64,000 nt of DNA from Photobacterium profundum (GCF_003026285.1 NZ_PYOD01000001.1:930001-994000); one strand, 5' to 3'; numbered from the stretch's first letter, positions 1 through 9,514 are shown. The notes: generated from the sequence alone by a model not told the origin. Numbers and translations are program-made.

Positions 1-1
1 T

Positions 2-319
2 TCTCATCTATATAACCCGCTATCTCCAGCAGTACTGTTAGTGATCAAGCAAGTTATCGATGCTTCTCACAAAGAAGGTAAGTGGACTGGTATGTGTGGC
101 GAGTTAGCTGGTGACGAACGTGCTACCCTATTACTATTAGGTATGGGTCTGGACGAGTTCAGCATGAGCGGAATTTCAATTCCACGTATTAAAAAAGTTA
201 TCCGTAACGCTAACTTTGCTGATGTTAAAGCTATGGCCGAGCAAGCACTTGCTATGCCAACAGCAGCTGAAATCGAAGCACACGTAGAAAAATTCATCGC
301 AGAAAAAACTATCTGCTAA
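2..319 (+). CDS. ptsI: Phosphoenolpyruvate-protein phosphotransferase (Enzyme I), 3' end
   Basis: C-terminal 105 codons of Enzyme I, which transfers phosphate from PEP to HPr in the cytoplasm and starts the sugar phosphotransferase cascade. The frame is open from the window edge. The residues [22 protein letters not shown] and the closing helices are those of the PEP-binding barrel of EI; the Cys in GMCGELAGD corresponds to the family's active-site cysteine. The gene is cut by the window start, so the N-terminal HPr-binding domain and phosphohistidine are not visible. crr follows after 40 nt, the usual ptsHI-crr order. Confidence 0.95.
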   Translation, partial: SHLYNPLSPAVLLVIKQVIDASHKEGKWTGMCGELAGDERATLLLLGMGLDEFSMSGISIPRIKKVIRNANFADVKAMAEQALAMPTAAEIEAHVEKFIAEKTIC

Positions 320-359
320 TATAGCTTCAGATAGAATAATAACGCTTAGGAGCAATGAC

Positions 360-869
360 ATGGGTTTGTTTGACAAGTTAAAGAAGCTGGTTTCTGACGA
401 CAGCAGCGAAGCTGGTGCTATTGAAATCATCGCACCAATTTCTGGCGAAATCGTAAACATCGAAGATGTGCCAGATGTTGTTTTTGCAGAAAAAATTGTT
501 GGTGACGGTATTGCTATCAAGCCTTCTGGCAACAAAATGGTTGCACCTGTAAACGGTACAATTGGCAAAATTTTTGAAACTAACCACGCTTTCTCTATCG
601 AGTCTGACGATGGTATTGAGCTTTTCGTTCACTTTGGCATCGACACTGTTGAGCTTAAAGGTGAAGGCTTTACTCGTATCGCAGAAGAAGGTCAAACTGT
701 TAAAGTTGGCGACACTGTAATCGAATTCGATCTTGCACTTCTTGAAGAGAAAGCTAAGTCAACTCTGACTCCAGTTGTTATCTCTAACATGGACGAGATC
801 AAAGAGCTAAACAAACTTTCTGGCGCTGTAACTGTGGGTGAAACTCCAGTACTACGCATCAAAAAGTAA
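360..869 (+). CDS. crr: PTS glucose-specific EIIA component
   Basis: 169-residue cytoplasmic EIIA(Glc), which takes phosphate from HPr and passes it to sugar permeases. In its unphosphorylated form it blocks non-PTS permeases, and when phosphorylated it activates adenylate cyclase in relatives. The length matches E. coli Crr. The two active-site histidines are visible: His76 in ETNHAF and the phosphorylated His91 in FVHFGID. A GGAG-type ribosome binding site (TTAGGAGC) lies 7 nt before the ATG. It is last in the pts operon and is followed by a strong terminator. Confidence 0.97.
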   Translation: MGLFDKLKKLVSDDSSEAGAIEIIAPISGEIVNIEDVPDVVFAEKIVGDGIAIKPSGNKMVAPVNGTIGKIFETNHAFSIESDDGIELFVHFGIDTVELKGEGFTRIAEEGQTVKVGDTVIEFDLALLEEKAKSTLTPVVISNMDEIKELNKLSGAVTVGETPVLRIKK

Positions 870-884
870 GATTGTTTGACGCTT

Positions 885-914
885 AAAAAACGCTGCCTTC
901 GGGTGGCGTTTTTT
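885..914 (+). terminator. Rho-independent terminator of ptsHI-crr
   Basis: A-run, CGCTGCC stem, TTCG loop, GGTGGCG stem (two wobble pairs), then six T. It lies 15 nt after the crr stop codon. Confidence 0.85.
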
Positions 915-926
915 GTTTGTGGAAAT

Positions 927-955
927 AAAAAAAGCGAGAAGTCTTCACCTCTCGC
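927..955 (-). terminator. Terminator of the DyP peroxidase transcript
   Basis: On the minus strand GCGAGA pairs with TCTCGC and is followed by seven T. It lies about 70 nt past the peroxidase stop and faces the crr terminator. Confidence 0.75.
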
Positions 956-1026
956 CGATACCTATTCATGTACTTCTCTTATTAAAAAATCATGAGAAAT
1001 AACGCATCGTTATTTTTTTTCCCGCT

Positions 1027-1923
1027 TTATAAGCTATCTAACATCTCAACTGATGGTGCAAAGAAGTAAGCGCCTGTTACCGCTTTAGTAAAACGCAACA
1101 TCTGATCTGACTTACCGTCAGATTCACCGTACATACTCTCTAACATCACATTGAAGTTATGTTGGCCAGAACAATAGGCAATGAAAAGTAAACCATGCTC
1201 ACCTGTTACAGAGCCATATGGCAGGCTATGACGAACAATTTTTAACCCTTTACCTTCTTCTTTAATATCAACACGGCCAACATGTGACGCTGCTGGTACA
1301 TCATCAAGTTCAATCGAATCAGGTTTAGTACGGCCAATCACTTTTTCTTGCGCTTGAATACTTAAGCGATTCCATGCAGGAAGGTTATGGATGAAACGCT
1401 GAACCATAACAAAGCTACCACCTGCAAACTCACCTTCTTTAATTAAGGCAACATCACTTCGCGCTTCAATTGTTTTTGGATTCTCAGTACCATCAACAAA
1501 TTCCGTCATATCACGTGAATCTAGATATTTGAAACCATACGTTTCATCCAGTACTTCTATCTCTTTTGCCATAGGTTCAATAAAACGACGAAGCAGATAA
1601 AAATTCAAATCATGACGGCTAGAGTTAACATGCAAAAGAACATCACCACCCGTTGCAGGTGCAGTAATATCCCCTTTGCCTAATTCACGAAAATCAGAAA
1701 ATTCAGCAGGGCAACCTTTTTCTAGCGACGTCCAAAACGATTGGCCAAAAGCAATGCTCGCACGAAGTTCGGCACCCGGTTGTTGTTCATTTAATACCGC
1801 TAGGGTTTGATGCAACGATTTACATTGCTCAATAACCGTATCTTTATTTCCTACAACTTTCATAACAACATAAAGGGAAAAAGGGCCAGCGTCTGGCAAG
1901 ATTGCAGGTTGTGAGGTAGCCAT
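1027..1923 (-). CDS. DyP-type heme peroxidase, YfeX-like
   Basis: 298 residues, the length of E. coli YfeX. Members use heme and hydrogen peroxide to oxidise dyes, porphyrinogens or other aromatics; the natural substrate is not settled. The distal catalytic motif of the family is visible as FVDGTENP (residues 142-149, Asp144), and the likely proximal heme ligand is His214 in AASHVGRVD. There is no signal peptide, so it is cytoplasmic. The order yfeZ-like, small secreted protein, peroxidase parallels E. coli yfeZ-yfeY-yfeX. Confidence 0.9.
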   Translation of the reverse strand: MATSQPAILPDAGPFSLYVVMKVVGNKDTVIEQCKSLHQTLAVLNEQQPGAELRASIAFGQSFWTSLEKGCPAEFSDFRELGKGDITAPATGGDVLLHVNSSRHDLNFYLLRRFIEPMAKEIEVLDETYGFKYLDSRDMTEFVDGTENPKTIEARSDVALIKEGEFAGGSFVMVQRFIHNLPAWNRLSIQAQEKVIGRTKPDSIELDDVPAASHVGRVDIKEEGKGLKIVRHSLPYGSVTGEHGLLFIAYCSGQHNFNVMLESMYGESDGKSDQMLRFTKAVTGAYFFAPSVEMLDSL

Positions 1924-2131
1924 TAAGTTCTCCTAAATACAAAGTATGACGAATCTAATTAATCAACTAGCGATTATAACTCGATTTAACCATTCTGCGT
2001 TGATCATTGTCAGCCACATAGTTAAGCAAAGCGATTCTAAATGGAAAGAGAATATGTCTCTGGCCAAATGACCTCAAGATAGTCGAATAATTTTAACCGG
2101 CAAGGATGAATAACGACTTATCTAAGTAGGT

Positions 2132-2162
2132 ATAAAAAAACGCCCCACTTATGGAGCGTTAT
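2132..2162 (-). terminator. Terminator after the small secreted protein gene
   Basis: On the minus strand AACGCTCC pairs with GGGGCGTT around a short ATAAGT loop and is followed by a T-run. It lies 25 nt past the stop at 2187 and suggests that yfeZ and the secreted protein form one transcript separate from the peroxidase gene. Confidence 0.7.
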
Positions 2163-2186
2163 ATAGATAGTGGGCCGTGAGTGACA

Positions 2187-2594
2187 TTACACAGAGGTTA
2201 CTTCAACTTGTAACTTTACTTGTTCTTTCGAAGCATCATTCGTACTTACAAACGATGTTGGCCCATTAAGACCCGTCGATAGAACTGGCGAAATAATCGT
2301 GCGCCATGCACCATCATCTAAACGTTCTTTGACAGTAAATGCGATTTTAACTTCTTCTGCAGAGTATTCTAATAACTCAGCACTACCGACCAATTCACGG
2401 TTGCTATTTCCTTCTTCTGACGACGTGCCAAAAATAACAGTCTCTTCACCAGGAAGTAATGACAGTGATGTGTTGACGCTTTGTTTTGTATTTTCGCTAG
2501 TCAACTCAAAGTTAACATCCAATAGCCAATCAGCCATTGCTAGCGGGCTTAAAAGTGCACTAAATAGTACTAAACCTTTACCCCATTCATTCAT
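2187..2594 (-). CDS. Small secreted protein of unknown function in the yfeY position
   Basis: 135 residues. An N-terminal hydrophobic stretch ending LLSPLAMA-DW reads as a Sec signal peptide with cleavage after AMA, so the mature protein of about 114 residues is probably periplasmic. The rest alternates polar and hydrophobic residues (FELTSEN, SLSLLPGEE, VKIAFTVKERL, VKLQVEVTSV), suggesting a beta-sandwich. No cysteine is present. It starts 5 nt after the yfeZ-like gene, so the two are probably cotranscribed. It is placed like E. coli YfeY but lacks a lipobox; I do not recognise a family. Confidence 0.75.
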   Translation of the reverse strand: MNEWGKGLVLFSALLSPLAMADWLLDVNFELTSENTKQSVNTSLSLLPGEETVIFGTSSEEGNSNRELVGSAELLEYSAEEVKIAFTVKERLDDGAWRTIISPVLSTGLNGPTSFVSTNDASKEQVKLQVEVTSV

Positions 2595-2599
2595 TTGGT

Positions 2600-3061
2600 T
2601 TACCTCTCTACAGGCTTATCTGCAAATGTATTCTGAACCCTTGTGCTTCTTATCAGGTATACGCTAAACCATAGCGTTAATAACATGATAATTGCCCTCG
2701 TCCAGCTGAATGCACCATGTGTGAGCGACAGGTGATACAGTTGCAATAAACAATCAGTTAAATAGGCAGCGAGTAATAATATTTTGCCGTGCTGCCATAA
2801 TATATTCATTATTTTTTTATTTTTATATCGCTGGCCCGATAACCACATCAATAATATTGCGGGTAAACCCATTGCCATTCCGATATATAAACTATCTCTA
2901 TATGGATAGAATATTGTCAATATTTGCGCACCTTGCTCGCGACTGGCACCAGCCATCACAAAAACAAACCATGCTTTAGCACTGAATGTTAGTGCCAGCC
3001 ATAACATTTTCGATGGCTTCAATGTACCGTGTTTGTCATAAGCATCTATTGGATAAAGCAA
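2600..3061 (-). CDS. DUF2919 inner membrane protein, YfeZ-like
   Basis: 153 residues with four hydrophobic segments (roughly 19-38, 55-75, 90-108, 120-137), consistent with a four-helix inner membrane protein. The N-terminus, with YPIDAYDKHGTLKP, is typical of the DUF2919/YfeZ family. Function is unknown. It is first in a two-gene unit with the secreted protein and sits upstream of the DyP peroxidase, as in Enterobacteriaceae. Confidence 0.8.
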   Translation of the reverse strand: MLYPIDAYDKHGTLKPSKMLWLALTFSAKAWFVFVMAGASREQGAQILTIFYPYRDSLYIGMAMGLPAILLMWLSGQRYKNKKIMNILWQHGKILLLAAYLTDCLLQLYHLSLTHGAFSWTRAIIMLLTLWFSVYLIRSTRVQNTFADKPVER

Positions 3062-3539
3062 AACAATTCCTCACACATTCTCTCTCTTATGAGCAATGGT
3101 GCCGAATAACCTTAAATTCAACCAAAGTCTGAAATGCACAATGTATTTATTACCCGCTCACAATAATCTATATTGCTAAATGAAGAACTTAATAGTGGTT
3201 AATTCTGTGGTACACCGCACTGTTCAATTTTTAATCTTGCTGTTTTGATCACACTTTTGTAAGAAAAACGCCAATATCATCTTTTATTCAGGCAACAAAC
3301 AGAATGTAACACGTATTTTTCAGGCCAGGCAAACCCAACACAAAAACACTACAAATCAAACTGTTAACTACAAACTCAAACACATAGACACTTATGGCTT
3401 TATTTAATACTTGTTGAAATATTACTACATACCTATTCATTCTGATCGTTCAGATACACTCACACACAAGATACAGACAAGGTATAATGTCGCTTAAACA
3501 ATCAAGGTATCAAACGATTGACCTTTAGGTGGAATGAGA
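3062..3539. other. AT-rich intergenic region between divergent genes
   Basis: 478 nt between the yfeZ-like gene (minus) and the DUF2956 gene (plus). It must hold both promoters. I see no ORF with a ribosome binding site and no strong hairpin. Confidence 0.6.
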
Positions 3540-3875
3540 ATGAATATTCAAAAAGCAAGTAACGCTCCATCAGCAGAAACGCAAGCCGAAGCAATGCAAA
3601 TAGCCAAAGCAACTCAAAAACCCGGCCAAACTAAAGAACAAACGCGTTTAGTGGCACAAGGGATCCAAAAAGGGATTGAGTTATATAAAAAACAACAAAA
3701 AGTAAAATCACGTGAGCGTGACAAGCTCAGAAAAAAAGACCTTAAAGAAAAACAACAACCCGTAGAGCCCTCTGAAACGCCTCCAGAGCAGATTGTTGAA
3801 TACAAGCAACATTGGTTGCCTTGGGCATTACTTATTGCGTCATGGTTAGGTTTTGCTGCGTATATTGCGCTATAA
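3540..3875 (+). CDS. DUF2956 family protein with C-terminal membrane anchor
   Basis: 111 residues from the ATG at 3540, chosen over the ATG at 3534 because the SD-like AGGTGGA (3527-3533) is at proper distance only for the later start. The N-terminal two thirds is highly charged and rich in Gln and Lys (TQAEAMQIAKATQK, KSRERDKLRKKDLKEK), probably helical. A single hydrophobic segment HWLPWALLIASWLGFAAYI ends the protein. The pattern fits DUF2956 of vibrios; function unknown. Confidence 0.75.
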   Translation: MNIQKASNAPSAETQAEAMQIAKATQKPGQTKEQTRLVAQGIQKGIELYKKQQKVKSRERDKLRKKDLKEKQQPVEPSETPPEQIVEYKQHWLPWALLIASWLGFAAYIAL

Positions 3876-3925
3876 ATAAAAAACGTTTCCATTCAGTGAA
3901 TACTTGCATGAACAAAGGATTGAAC

Positions 3926-4375
3926 ATGACCCCTCGTTCCTTATTACTCACAATAACTATTGCCATGGCTGGTTGTTCAAATGCTAACGGTGAAAACACC
4001 ACTGCTGCCGACCGGTCACTACAAATGTGTGGTGATAAACCCAACTGTGTTTCAACACGTGACAAACGTGATGACTTTCAACTGACTGAATTTATACTCA
4101 ATGAAAAAGGCCTCGCCCATTGGGCTGATATAGAGCAGCTCGCACTTTCTTTATCTGGTGCTAGTCTTGCTAAAAAAGCCCCTAATTACCTTCATATTGA
4201 ATGCCGTAGTGCTGTCTTTGGTTTTGTCGATGATTTTGAATTACGCCTTCAAGGCAATGAAATCATTGTTCGATCTGAATCGCGAACAGGCTATTCTGAT
4301 TTTGGTGTAAACCGAGAACGAGCAGAAGCATTCCGCACTATGTTATTAGAAAGCCACTACCTCACATCAGAGTAA
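3926..4375 (+). CDS. DUF1499 family lipoprotein
   Basis: 149 residues from the ATG at 3926, which has AAAGGA 7 nt upstream; the frame extends further 5' but has no better start. The N-terminus MTPRSLLLTITIAMAGCSN is a lipoprotein signal with lipobox AMAGC. The mature part begins with CGDKPNCVST, a version of the CPDxPNCVSS motif that marks DUF1499. The C-terminal half (RSAVFGFVDDFELRL, RSESRTGYSDFGVNRERAE) is also typical. Function is unknown; it is expected at the envelope. Confidence 0.8.
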   Translation: MTPRSLLLTITIAMAGCSNANGENTTAADRSLQMCGDKPNCVSTRDKRDDFQLTEFILNEKGLAHWADIEQLALSLSGASLAKKAPNYLHIECRSAVFGFVDDFELRLQGNEIIVRSESRTGYSDFGVNRERAEAFRTMLLESHYLTSE

Positions 4376-4404
4376 AGTTCGAAGTTTAATTAAAAAACGC
4401 GCTT

Positions 4405-4423
4405 GATAATAATTATCATTTAG
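4405..4423 (+). promoter_or_regulatory. Putative Fur box
   Basis: GATAATAATTATCATTTAG agrees with 14 of 19 positions of the Fur consensus. It lies 36 nt before the start of the 67-residue membrane protein and so may make that gene iron-responsive. Seen in sequence; binding is inferred. Confidence 0.5.
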
Positions 4424-4458
4424 ATTACCTTGTTCACTAATGAATAAGGAGCAACCAG

Positions 4459-4662
4459 ATGGATAGACCTTCTTTTTTAGTCATCAGCTTTATTGGCTTA
4501 ATCAGTATGGTGGCACTCCACCTTGGTGAAGTATGGTTAGAGGGCACGGCACTAATCGGTGTACCTTTCTTCATCGAATGGCTTCCACTCTATATTGCCT
4601 GGACAGTGATGATGCTAATCGGCTTATTTCAACGCACCTCCCAGTCAAACAACACGCATTAA
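4459..4662 (+). CDS. Small two-helix membrane protein
   Basis: 67 residues with two hydrophobic stretches (about 6-22 and 35-57) separated by GEVWLEGTALIG. TAAGGAGC lies 10 nt before the ATG. A Fur-like box precedes it and a strong bidirectional terminator follows. I do not recognise a family. Possible roles include a small subunit or regulator of a transporter, but nothing in the sequence proves it. Confidence 0.65.
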   Translation: MDRPSFLVISFIGLISMVALHLGEVWLEGTALIGVPFFIEWLPLYIAWTVMMLIGLFQRTSQSNNTH

Positions 4663-4663
4663 A

Positions 4664-4690
4664 AAAGCCACGTCTTATCGACGTGGCTTT
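4664..4690. terminator. Bidirectional terminator
   Basis: AAAGCCACGTC pairs perfectly with GACGTGGCTTT around a TTATC loop, flanked by A-run and T-run. It serves the 67-residue protein gene (plus) and the end of the nap operon (minus). Confidence 0.85.
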
Positions 4691-4727
4691 GACTTTATAA
4701 CCGTTTTTGAATAACGATATGATGTAT

Positions 4728-4862
4728 TTACACGTTTTTGTCTTTACCTAACGATAAAAGCCAAATTGAAACGGCAGCTACAGCAGCAAAGCCAGACAAG
4801 ATAATAACGGGCATTGCGGCATAACCTAATACATGCCAAATCACAGATTCTAATGTACTCAT
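4728..4862 (-). CDS. TIGR02808-type 44-residue membrane protein next to nap
   Basis: This gene encodes 44 residues starting MSTLESVIWHVLGYAAMP. A single membrane helix (about residues 15-38) ends in the charged tail GKDKNV. It matches my recollection of the TIGR02808 family, a tiny protein described from Photobacterium and Vibrio and usually beside the periplasmic nitrate reductase genes. It lies 19 nt past the napC stop on the same strand and is probably the last gene of the operon. It may help anchor or assemble the NapC-containing complex, but that is a guess. Confidence 0.75.
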   Translation of the reverse strand: MSTLESVIWHVLGYAAMPVIILSGFAAVAAVSIWLLSLGKDKNV

Positions 4863-4881
4863 ACTCTACTTACCTTAGTTA

Positions 4882-5457
4882 TTACCAGCCTTCCACACCT
4901 TGCATGTCAGGCAGTTTGTGTGCAATACCCTTGTGACAATCTACACAGGTTTTATCACCCGATGCTAACGCCGTTGAGTGTTGTTTCACACTGCGTGGAC
5001 CTTGCTCAGAGAAATCCATGTACTCGAAGTTATGACAATTACGACATTCTTGAGAGTTATTCTCTTTCATTCGATGCCATTCTCGTTCCGCTAAATGACC
5101 TCGACGCTCTTTGAACTTCTCTTCTGTATCAATCGTCTTCGTTACATAATGAGCAAACAATTCTTTTGATGCTTGAACTTTACGTACAATTTTATCTGTC
5201 CAATTATGAGGTACGTGACAATCTGAACAAATAGCTCGTACACCAGAACGGTTAGAGAAGTGAACTGTTTCACGGATCTCTTTAACGATAGGTGCGTGAC
5301 AACCTGAACAGAATTCCTCGGTATTGGTTGCTTCCATTCCGGTGTTAAATGCACCCCAGAATAATAAGCCACCCATGAACCCCATAAGTAAAACAACGCC
5401 AACGGCCACTTTACTCGGTGATCTCAACCTTTTCCAGAACGCTTTTATAATGTTCAT
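4882..5457 (-). CDS. napC: Tetraheme c-type cytochrome NapC
   Basis: 191 residues. A membrane anchor (about 17-38) is followed by a periplasmic domain with four CXXCH heme motifs: CSGCH, CSDCH, CRNCH and CVDCH. NapC oxidises quinol in the inner membrane and passes electrons to the NapAB complex. It is the fifth gene of napFDABC, 30 nt after napB. The heme count and length agree with the NapC/NirT family. Confidence 0.96.
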   Translation of the reverse strand: MNIIKAFWKRLRSPSKVAVGVVLLMGFMGGLLFWGAFNTGMEATNTEEFCSGCHAPIVKEIRETVHFSNRSGVRAICSDCHVPHNWTDKIVRKVQASKELFAHYVTKTIDTEEKFKERRGHLAEREWHRMKENNSQECRNCHNFEYMDFSEQGPRSVKQHSTALASGDKTCVDCHKGIAHKLPDMQGVEGW

Positions 5458-5487
5458 ATATAGCCTCTCTTATGATTGCGGCTATAA

Positions 5488-5997
5488 CTAGCGCAGCGCG
5501 TCAACACGTTGGAAATCATTACCGACTAATGGTTTAGCATCAGCTTGAGGTACGTGACATTGCTGACAGAAGTAACGGCGTGGTGATACATCTGAAAGCA
5601 CTTGGCCTTCACGTGTTTCATAGTGCGTTACACTGATTTTGGTTGCGCCCATTTCTTTCGCATTTTTCCAGCTGTGGCAAGCTAAACATTTATTGGCGTT
5701 TAATGACACTTCGTAATTGCGAATAGTGTGCGGAATCAAAGGTGGCTGATAAACGTAATCGCTATCAATTGTACCTTGGTCACGAGGGTAACGTTTAAAT
5801 GCATCTGCAGGGCGCGTTGTTTCTAGCTCGCTTGCACCACGTAATGATTCAACACCACCAATACCGCCTGGATTCATCGTGATTTGATCTAAAACTTTGT
5901 GATTTTCTGTTGCTGGTGCGCTAGTTTCTTCAGCACTTTGCACCGCTCCAGCTAACAACATGCCAACAGTCATAACTGCTAAAACTAATCGTTTCAT
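5488..5997 (-). CDS. napB: Diheme cytochrome NapB, small subunit of periplasmic nitrate reductase
   Basis: 169 residues with a Sec signal peptide (cleavage probably after VQSA, residue 22) and two heme motifs, CLACH and CQQCH. NapB accepts electrons from NapC and delivers them to NapA in the periplasm. The insert between signal and first heme is typical, with the YPRDQG and HTIRNYEV motifs. It lies 90 nt after napA. Confidence 0.96.
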   Translation of the reverse strand: MKRLVLAVMTVGMLLAGAVQSAEETSAPATENHKVLDQITMNPGGIGGVESLRGASELETTRPADAFKRYPRDQGTIDSDYVYQPPLIPHTIRNYEVSLNANKCLACHSWKNAKEMGATKISVTHYETREGQVLSDVSPRRYFCQQCHVPQADAKPLVGNDFQRVDALR

Positions 5998-6087
5998 TGC
6001 TTTCTCCGCCTAATGGCTAAATTCGAGTCAAGCAGATGATTACCTATATGGGTTACAGGCAATCAACTACTAATATCATCCGATTAT

Positions 6088-8574
6088 TTAAACTTTGGTG
6101 ATTTTAATTGGGCACTTTTTGAAATCTGTCTGTTTCGACAGTGGGTCAGTAGCATCCAAAATCAGTTTATTAACCAAAACACGAGCATCGAAGAACGGTA
6201 CAAATACCAATCCAGCAGGTGGACGGTTACGACCTCGCGTTTCTACTCGACAACGAACTTCACCACGGCGAGATTCCAATAGCACTTCATCACCACGGCG
6301 TAAACCGCGTTCTTGCGCATCATCAGGGTGGATAAAGCAAAGTGCATCAGGCACTGCTTTATACAACTCAGGAACACGACGTGTCATTGTACCTGTGTGC
6401 CAATGTTCAAGTACACGACCTGTACATAGCCACATATCATATTCTTGATCAGGCTCTTCTGGTGCTGGTTCAAACGGAGCAAAAATGATATTCGCTTTAC
6501 CATCTGGCTTACCGTAGAAACGGAAACCTTCACCTTCCGGTACATATGGGTCAGAGCCTTCAACAAAACGCCAAAGTGTTTCTTTACCATCAACAACCGG
6601 CCAACGTAGACCACGTACTTGATGATAAACATCGTACGGTGCTAAATCGTGACCATGGCCGCGACCAAATGCTGCGTACTCTTCAAACAAACCTTTCTGT
6701 AAGTAGAAGCCTTGTGCTTTAGCATCATCGTTAAGCTCTTGTGCTTCTGAAAGCGGGAACTTATCAACCTGACCATTACGGAACAGTACTTCGTACATTG
6801 TTTTACCACGGTACTCAGGCATTTGTGCTAATAGATCTTCACCCCATACTTCTTCAATCTTGAAGCGCTTAGAGAATTCCATTAACTGCCATAAATCAGA
6901 CTTTGAATCACCTTGTGATTCAACTTGCTGATACCAAGCTTGAGTACGACGTTCTGCATTACCGTAAGCACCTTCTTTTTCTACCCACATTGCTGTTGGT
7001 AAAATCAAATCAGATGCTTGTGCCGTTGCTGTTGGGTACGGGTCTGAACATACGATAAAGTTTTCTGGGTTACGGTAACCCGGTAAACGTTCTTCATTAA
7101 TGTTAGGACCAGCCTGCATATTGTTATTACACATTACCCAGTAGGCATTTAGCTTACCGTCTTTCAACATGCGATCTTGAACAACGGCATGATAGCCAGG
7201 CTTTGGTGGAATCGTACCGTCAGGCAATTTCCAGATTTTTTCTGCAATAGCACGGTGCTTAGGGTTTGCTACAACCATATCGGCAGGCAGACGGTGTGAG
7301 AATGTACCCACTTCACGTGCTGTACCACAAGCTGATGGCTGACCTGTTAATGAAAATGGGCTATTACCTGGTTGAGAAATTTTACCGGTTAACAAGTGAA
7401 TGTTATAAACCAGGCTGTTCATCCAAACGCCACGAGTATGTTGGTTCATACCCATTGTCCAAAGTGACATTACTTTCACTTTTGGATCCGCGTATTGCTT
7501 CGCCATTTCTATTAGTTTTTCTTCAGATACACCCGACATCTGCGATGCTTTTTCAACAGTGTACTCAGCAACAGATGCTTTGTACTGTTCGAAATCCATT
7601 GGGTGAAGCGCACCTGAGTTAGGGTGTTTTGCTTTCATCTGAAGAGGGTTATCGTCACGTAGACCATAACCGATGTCTGTTTCAGCACGTTTAAAGTGGG
7701 TATGTTTTGTAACGAAATCCCAGTTCACTGCATCGTTTTGGATGATGTAGTTTGCGATAAAGTTAGCAATAGCTAGATCGGTTTGAGGTTCAAAAATCAT
7801 ACCGTTATCAGCCAGTTCAAACGAACGGTGATAATACGTTGATAACACGTTTACTTTAACATGGGGGTGACTTAAACGACGGTCAGTAATACGTGTCCAC
7901 AATACTGGGTGCATTTCTGCCATGTTAGAGCCCCACAGTACGAATGAATCTGCGTGCTCGAAATCATCGTAACAACCCATTGGCTCATCAATACCGAAAG
8001 AACGCATAAATCCACCTACAGCCGAAGCCATACAGTGACGAGCATTAGGATCGATGTTATTTGAACGGAAACCCGCTTTCATCATTTTTGATGCTGCGTA
8101 GCCTTCCATAACAGTCCACTGACCAGAGCCGAACATACCAACACTTGTTGGCCCCTTCTCTTTCAGTGCTGTTTTGAATTTCTCGGCCATCACATCAAAT
8201 GCTTGATCCCAAGAAACAGGGGCAAAATCCCCTTCTTTATTATACTCGCCGTTTTTCATACGCAGCATTGGCGTTTGCAGACGATCTTTGCCGTACATGA
8301 TCTTAGAAAGGAAATAACCTTTTATACAGTTAAGACCTTTATTTACCGGGGCTTCAGGATCACCCTGCGTTGCCACTACACGACCGTTCTGTGTACCAAC
8401 GAGCACTGAACAACCTGTGCCACAAAAACGACAAGGCGCTTTATCCCACTTAATTTTTGTTTCATCAGAGCTAACAATTAAATTAGCCGCAGATGCTGGC
8501 AGGGTAATACCCGCAACAGCAGCTGCTGATGCTGCCGCGTTTGCTTTCACAAACGCACGTCTTGTCATTTTCAT
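6088..8574 (-). CDS. napA: Periplasmic nitrate reductase catalytic subunit NapA
   Basis: 828 residues, the usual length. It begins with a twin-arginine signal ([12 protein letters not shown], cleavage near ASA) for export of the folded enzyme. A [4Fe-4S] cluster is bound by Cys48, Cys51, Cys55 and Cys83 (CRFCGTGC and LNC). Cys181 in ARHCMAS is the expected molybdenum ligand of the bis-MGD cofactor. NapA reduces nitrate to nitrite with electrons from NapB. It overlaps napD by 4 nt, so translation is coupled to its chaperone. Confidence 0.98.
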   Translation of the reverse strand: MKMTRRAFVKANAAASAAAVAGITLPASAANLIVSSDETKIKWDKAPCRFCGTGCSVLVGTQNGRVVATQGDPEAPVNKGLNCIKGYFLSKIMYGKDRLQTPMLRMKNGEYNKEGDFAPVSWDQAFDVMAEKFKTALKEKGPTSVGMFGSGQWTVMEGYAASKMMKAGFRSNNIDPNARHCMASAVGGFMRSFGIDEPMGCYDDFEHADSFVLWGSNMAEMHPVLWTRITDRRLSHPHVKVNVLSTYYHRSFELADNGMIFEPQTDLAIANFIANYIIQNDAVNWDFVTKHTHFKRAETDIGYGLRDDNPLQMKAKHPNSGALHPMDFEQYKASVAEYTVEKASQMSGVSEEKLIEMAKQYADPKVKVMSLWTMGMNQHTRGVWMNSLVYNIHLLTGKISQPGNSPFSLTGQPSACGTAREVGTFSHRLPADMVVANPKHRAIAEKIWKLPDGTIPPKPGYHAVVQDRMLKDGKLNAYWVMCNNNMQAGPNINEERLPGYRNPENFIVCSDPYPTATAQASDLILPTAMWVEKEGAYGNAERRTQAWYQQVESQGDSKSDLWQLMEFSKRFKIEEVWGEDLLAQMPEYRGKTMYEVLFRNGQVDKFPLSEAQELNDDAKAQGFYLQKGLFEEYAAFGRGHGHDLAPYDVYHQVRGLRWPVVDGKETLWRFVEGSDPYVPEGEGFRFYGKPDGKANIIFAPFEPAPEEPDQEYDMWLCTGRVLEHWHTGTMTRRVPELYKAVPDALCFIHPDDAQERGLRRGDEVLLESRRGEVRCRVETRGRNRPPAGLVFVPFFDARVLVNKLILDATDPLSKQTDFKKCPIKITKV

Positions 8575-8843
8575 GAATCATCCTCAGATTGCGAATCAAA
8601 GTGTTCAATTTGGTGATACACTAAAAAAGTTATTAAAACATGTTCTAAATTATTTATTTTATCTATAGTATCAGTTACATAGCCTTGATTTTCAGTTTCC
8701 AAAACTACAATAACTTTTCCCTCAGGACTGTCGCCAGGTATTTCAGTATTCGGCATTTCCAGAATCTGAGCTTTTACCTCTTCTAAATATTCAGGTTTTA
8801 CATGAACAACTAGGCTTGATATGTGTACTTCTTCTTGCGCCAT
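8571..8843 (-). CDS. napD: NapD, chaperone for NapA export
   Basis: 90 residues. NapD binds the twin-arginine signal of NapA and holds it in the cytoplasm until the cofactor is inserted. The N-terminus [17 protein letters not shown] and central [13 protein letters not shown] match the NapD family's ferredoxin-like fold. It starts 14 nt after napF and overlaps napA by 4 nt. Confidence 0.93.
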   Translation of the reverse strand: MAQEEVHISSLVVHVKPEYLEEVKAQILEMPNTEIPGDSPEGKVIVVLETENQGYVTDTIDKINNLEHVLITFLVYHQIEHFDSQSEDDS

Positions 8844-8857
8844 AAGCTATTTCTCTT

Positions 8858-9337
8858 CTAATTTTTCGTGGTCATACTGATGGCAGATGCAGGGCAAACT
8901 GATAAGCAAGCGCCACAACCGTTACAAACGTCCGTATCCAATTCTGGTAATGCCACACCACCAGCTTGTAATTTGAAACGAATCGCCTGCACTTCACACA
9001 TATCACCGCAGCTCCTGCACTCTATTTTGTTATGAGCAAAACAGTTGGAGGTAATCTGCGCCTTTAAATCCCAAGGCAGCTCCGTTGTAGGGCGGAACAA
9101 TCTCTCAGGACATGCTTCAGCACATTGTGTACAAAAAGTACACTCACCACGATTAAAGTCGATAATGGGGAACCCACCATCGCCCTTTACAATAATCTGT
9201 GTTTCACACGCATTCATACACTTGTTGCAGCGGGTACAACTGTCTACAAATGTATCTTCATCTACAACCCATGGCATTCGCGGCAATGCTGGAGTACGAC
9301 GCCGAGAAAGTAGATTTCGGCGGGAACGATCAAACAT
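8858..9337 (-). CDS. napF: Ferredoxin-type protein NapF
   Basis: 159 residues, cytoplasmic iron-sulphur protein thought to help mature NapA. Cysteine clusters are CTRCNKCMNAC, CTFCTQCAEACP, CRSCGDMC and CNGCGACLSVCP, enough for three or four 4Fe-4S clusters. The basic N-terminus SRRNLLSRRR is usual in NapF. It is first in the nap operon, facing narQ. Confidence 0.93.
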   Translation of the reverse strand: MFDRSRRNLLSRRRTPALPRMPWVVDEDTFVDSCTRCNKCMNACETQIIVKGDGGFPIIDFNRGECTFCTQCAEACPERLFRPTTELPWDLKAQITSNCFAHNKIECRSCGDMCEVQAIRFKLQAGGVALPELDTDVCNGCGACLSVCPASAISMTTKN

Positions 9338-9484
9338 TTGCTAATACCTTTAGTAAACTAATATGAATGAAAATACATACTACGGACTATAAATGTGTGT
9401 ATCGACGGTAAACACCTTAAAATGCTGTTCATAACCCGTCATTTTTTTACACAGTAAGTGTAAATATAGTCACAAATGCTTAAA

Positions 9485-9500
9485 TACCCACTTAGGGCTA
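9485..9500. promoter_or_regulatory. Putative NarP binding site (7-2-7 inverted heptamers)
   Basis: TACCCACTTAGGGCTA has two NarL/NarP-type heptamers in inverted order with a 2-nt spacer, with about two mismatches to the TACYYMT consensus. It is 15 nt from the FNR-like box and between napF and narQ, whose products sense nitrate. Confidence 0.5.
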
Positions 9501-9514
9501 ATTTGTGGGGTTAA

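Noticed and set aside
5142..8409. Several ORFs of 60-118 codons on either strand inside napA, napB and napC
   Set aside because: They overlap well-supported nap genes in other frames and lack initiation signals.
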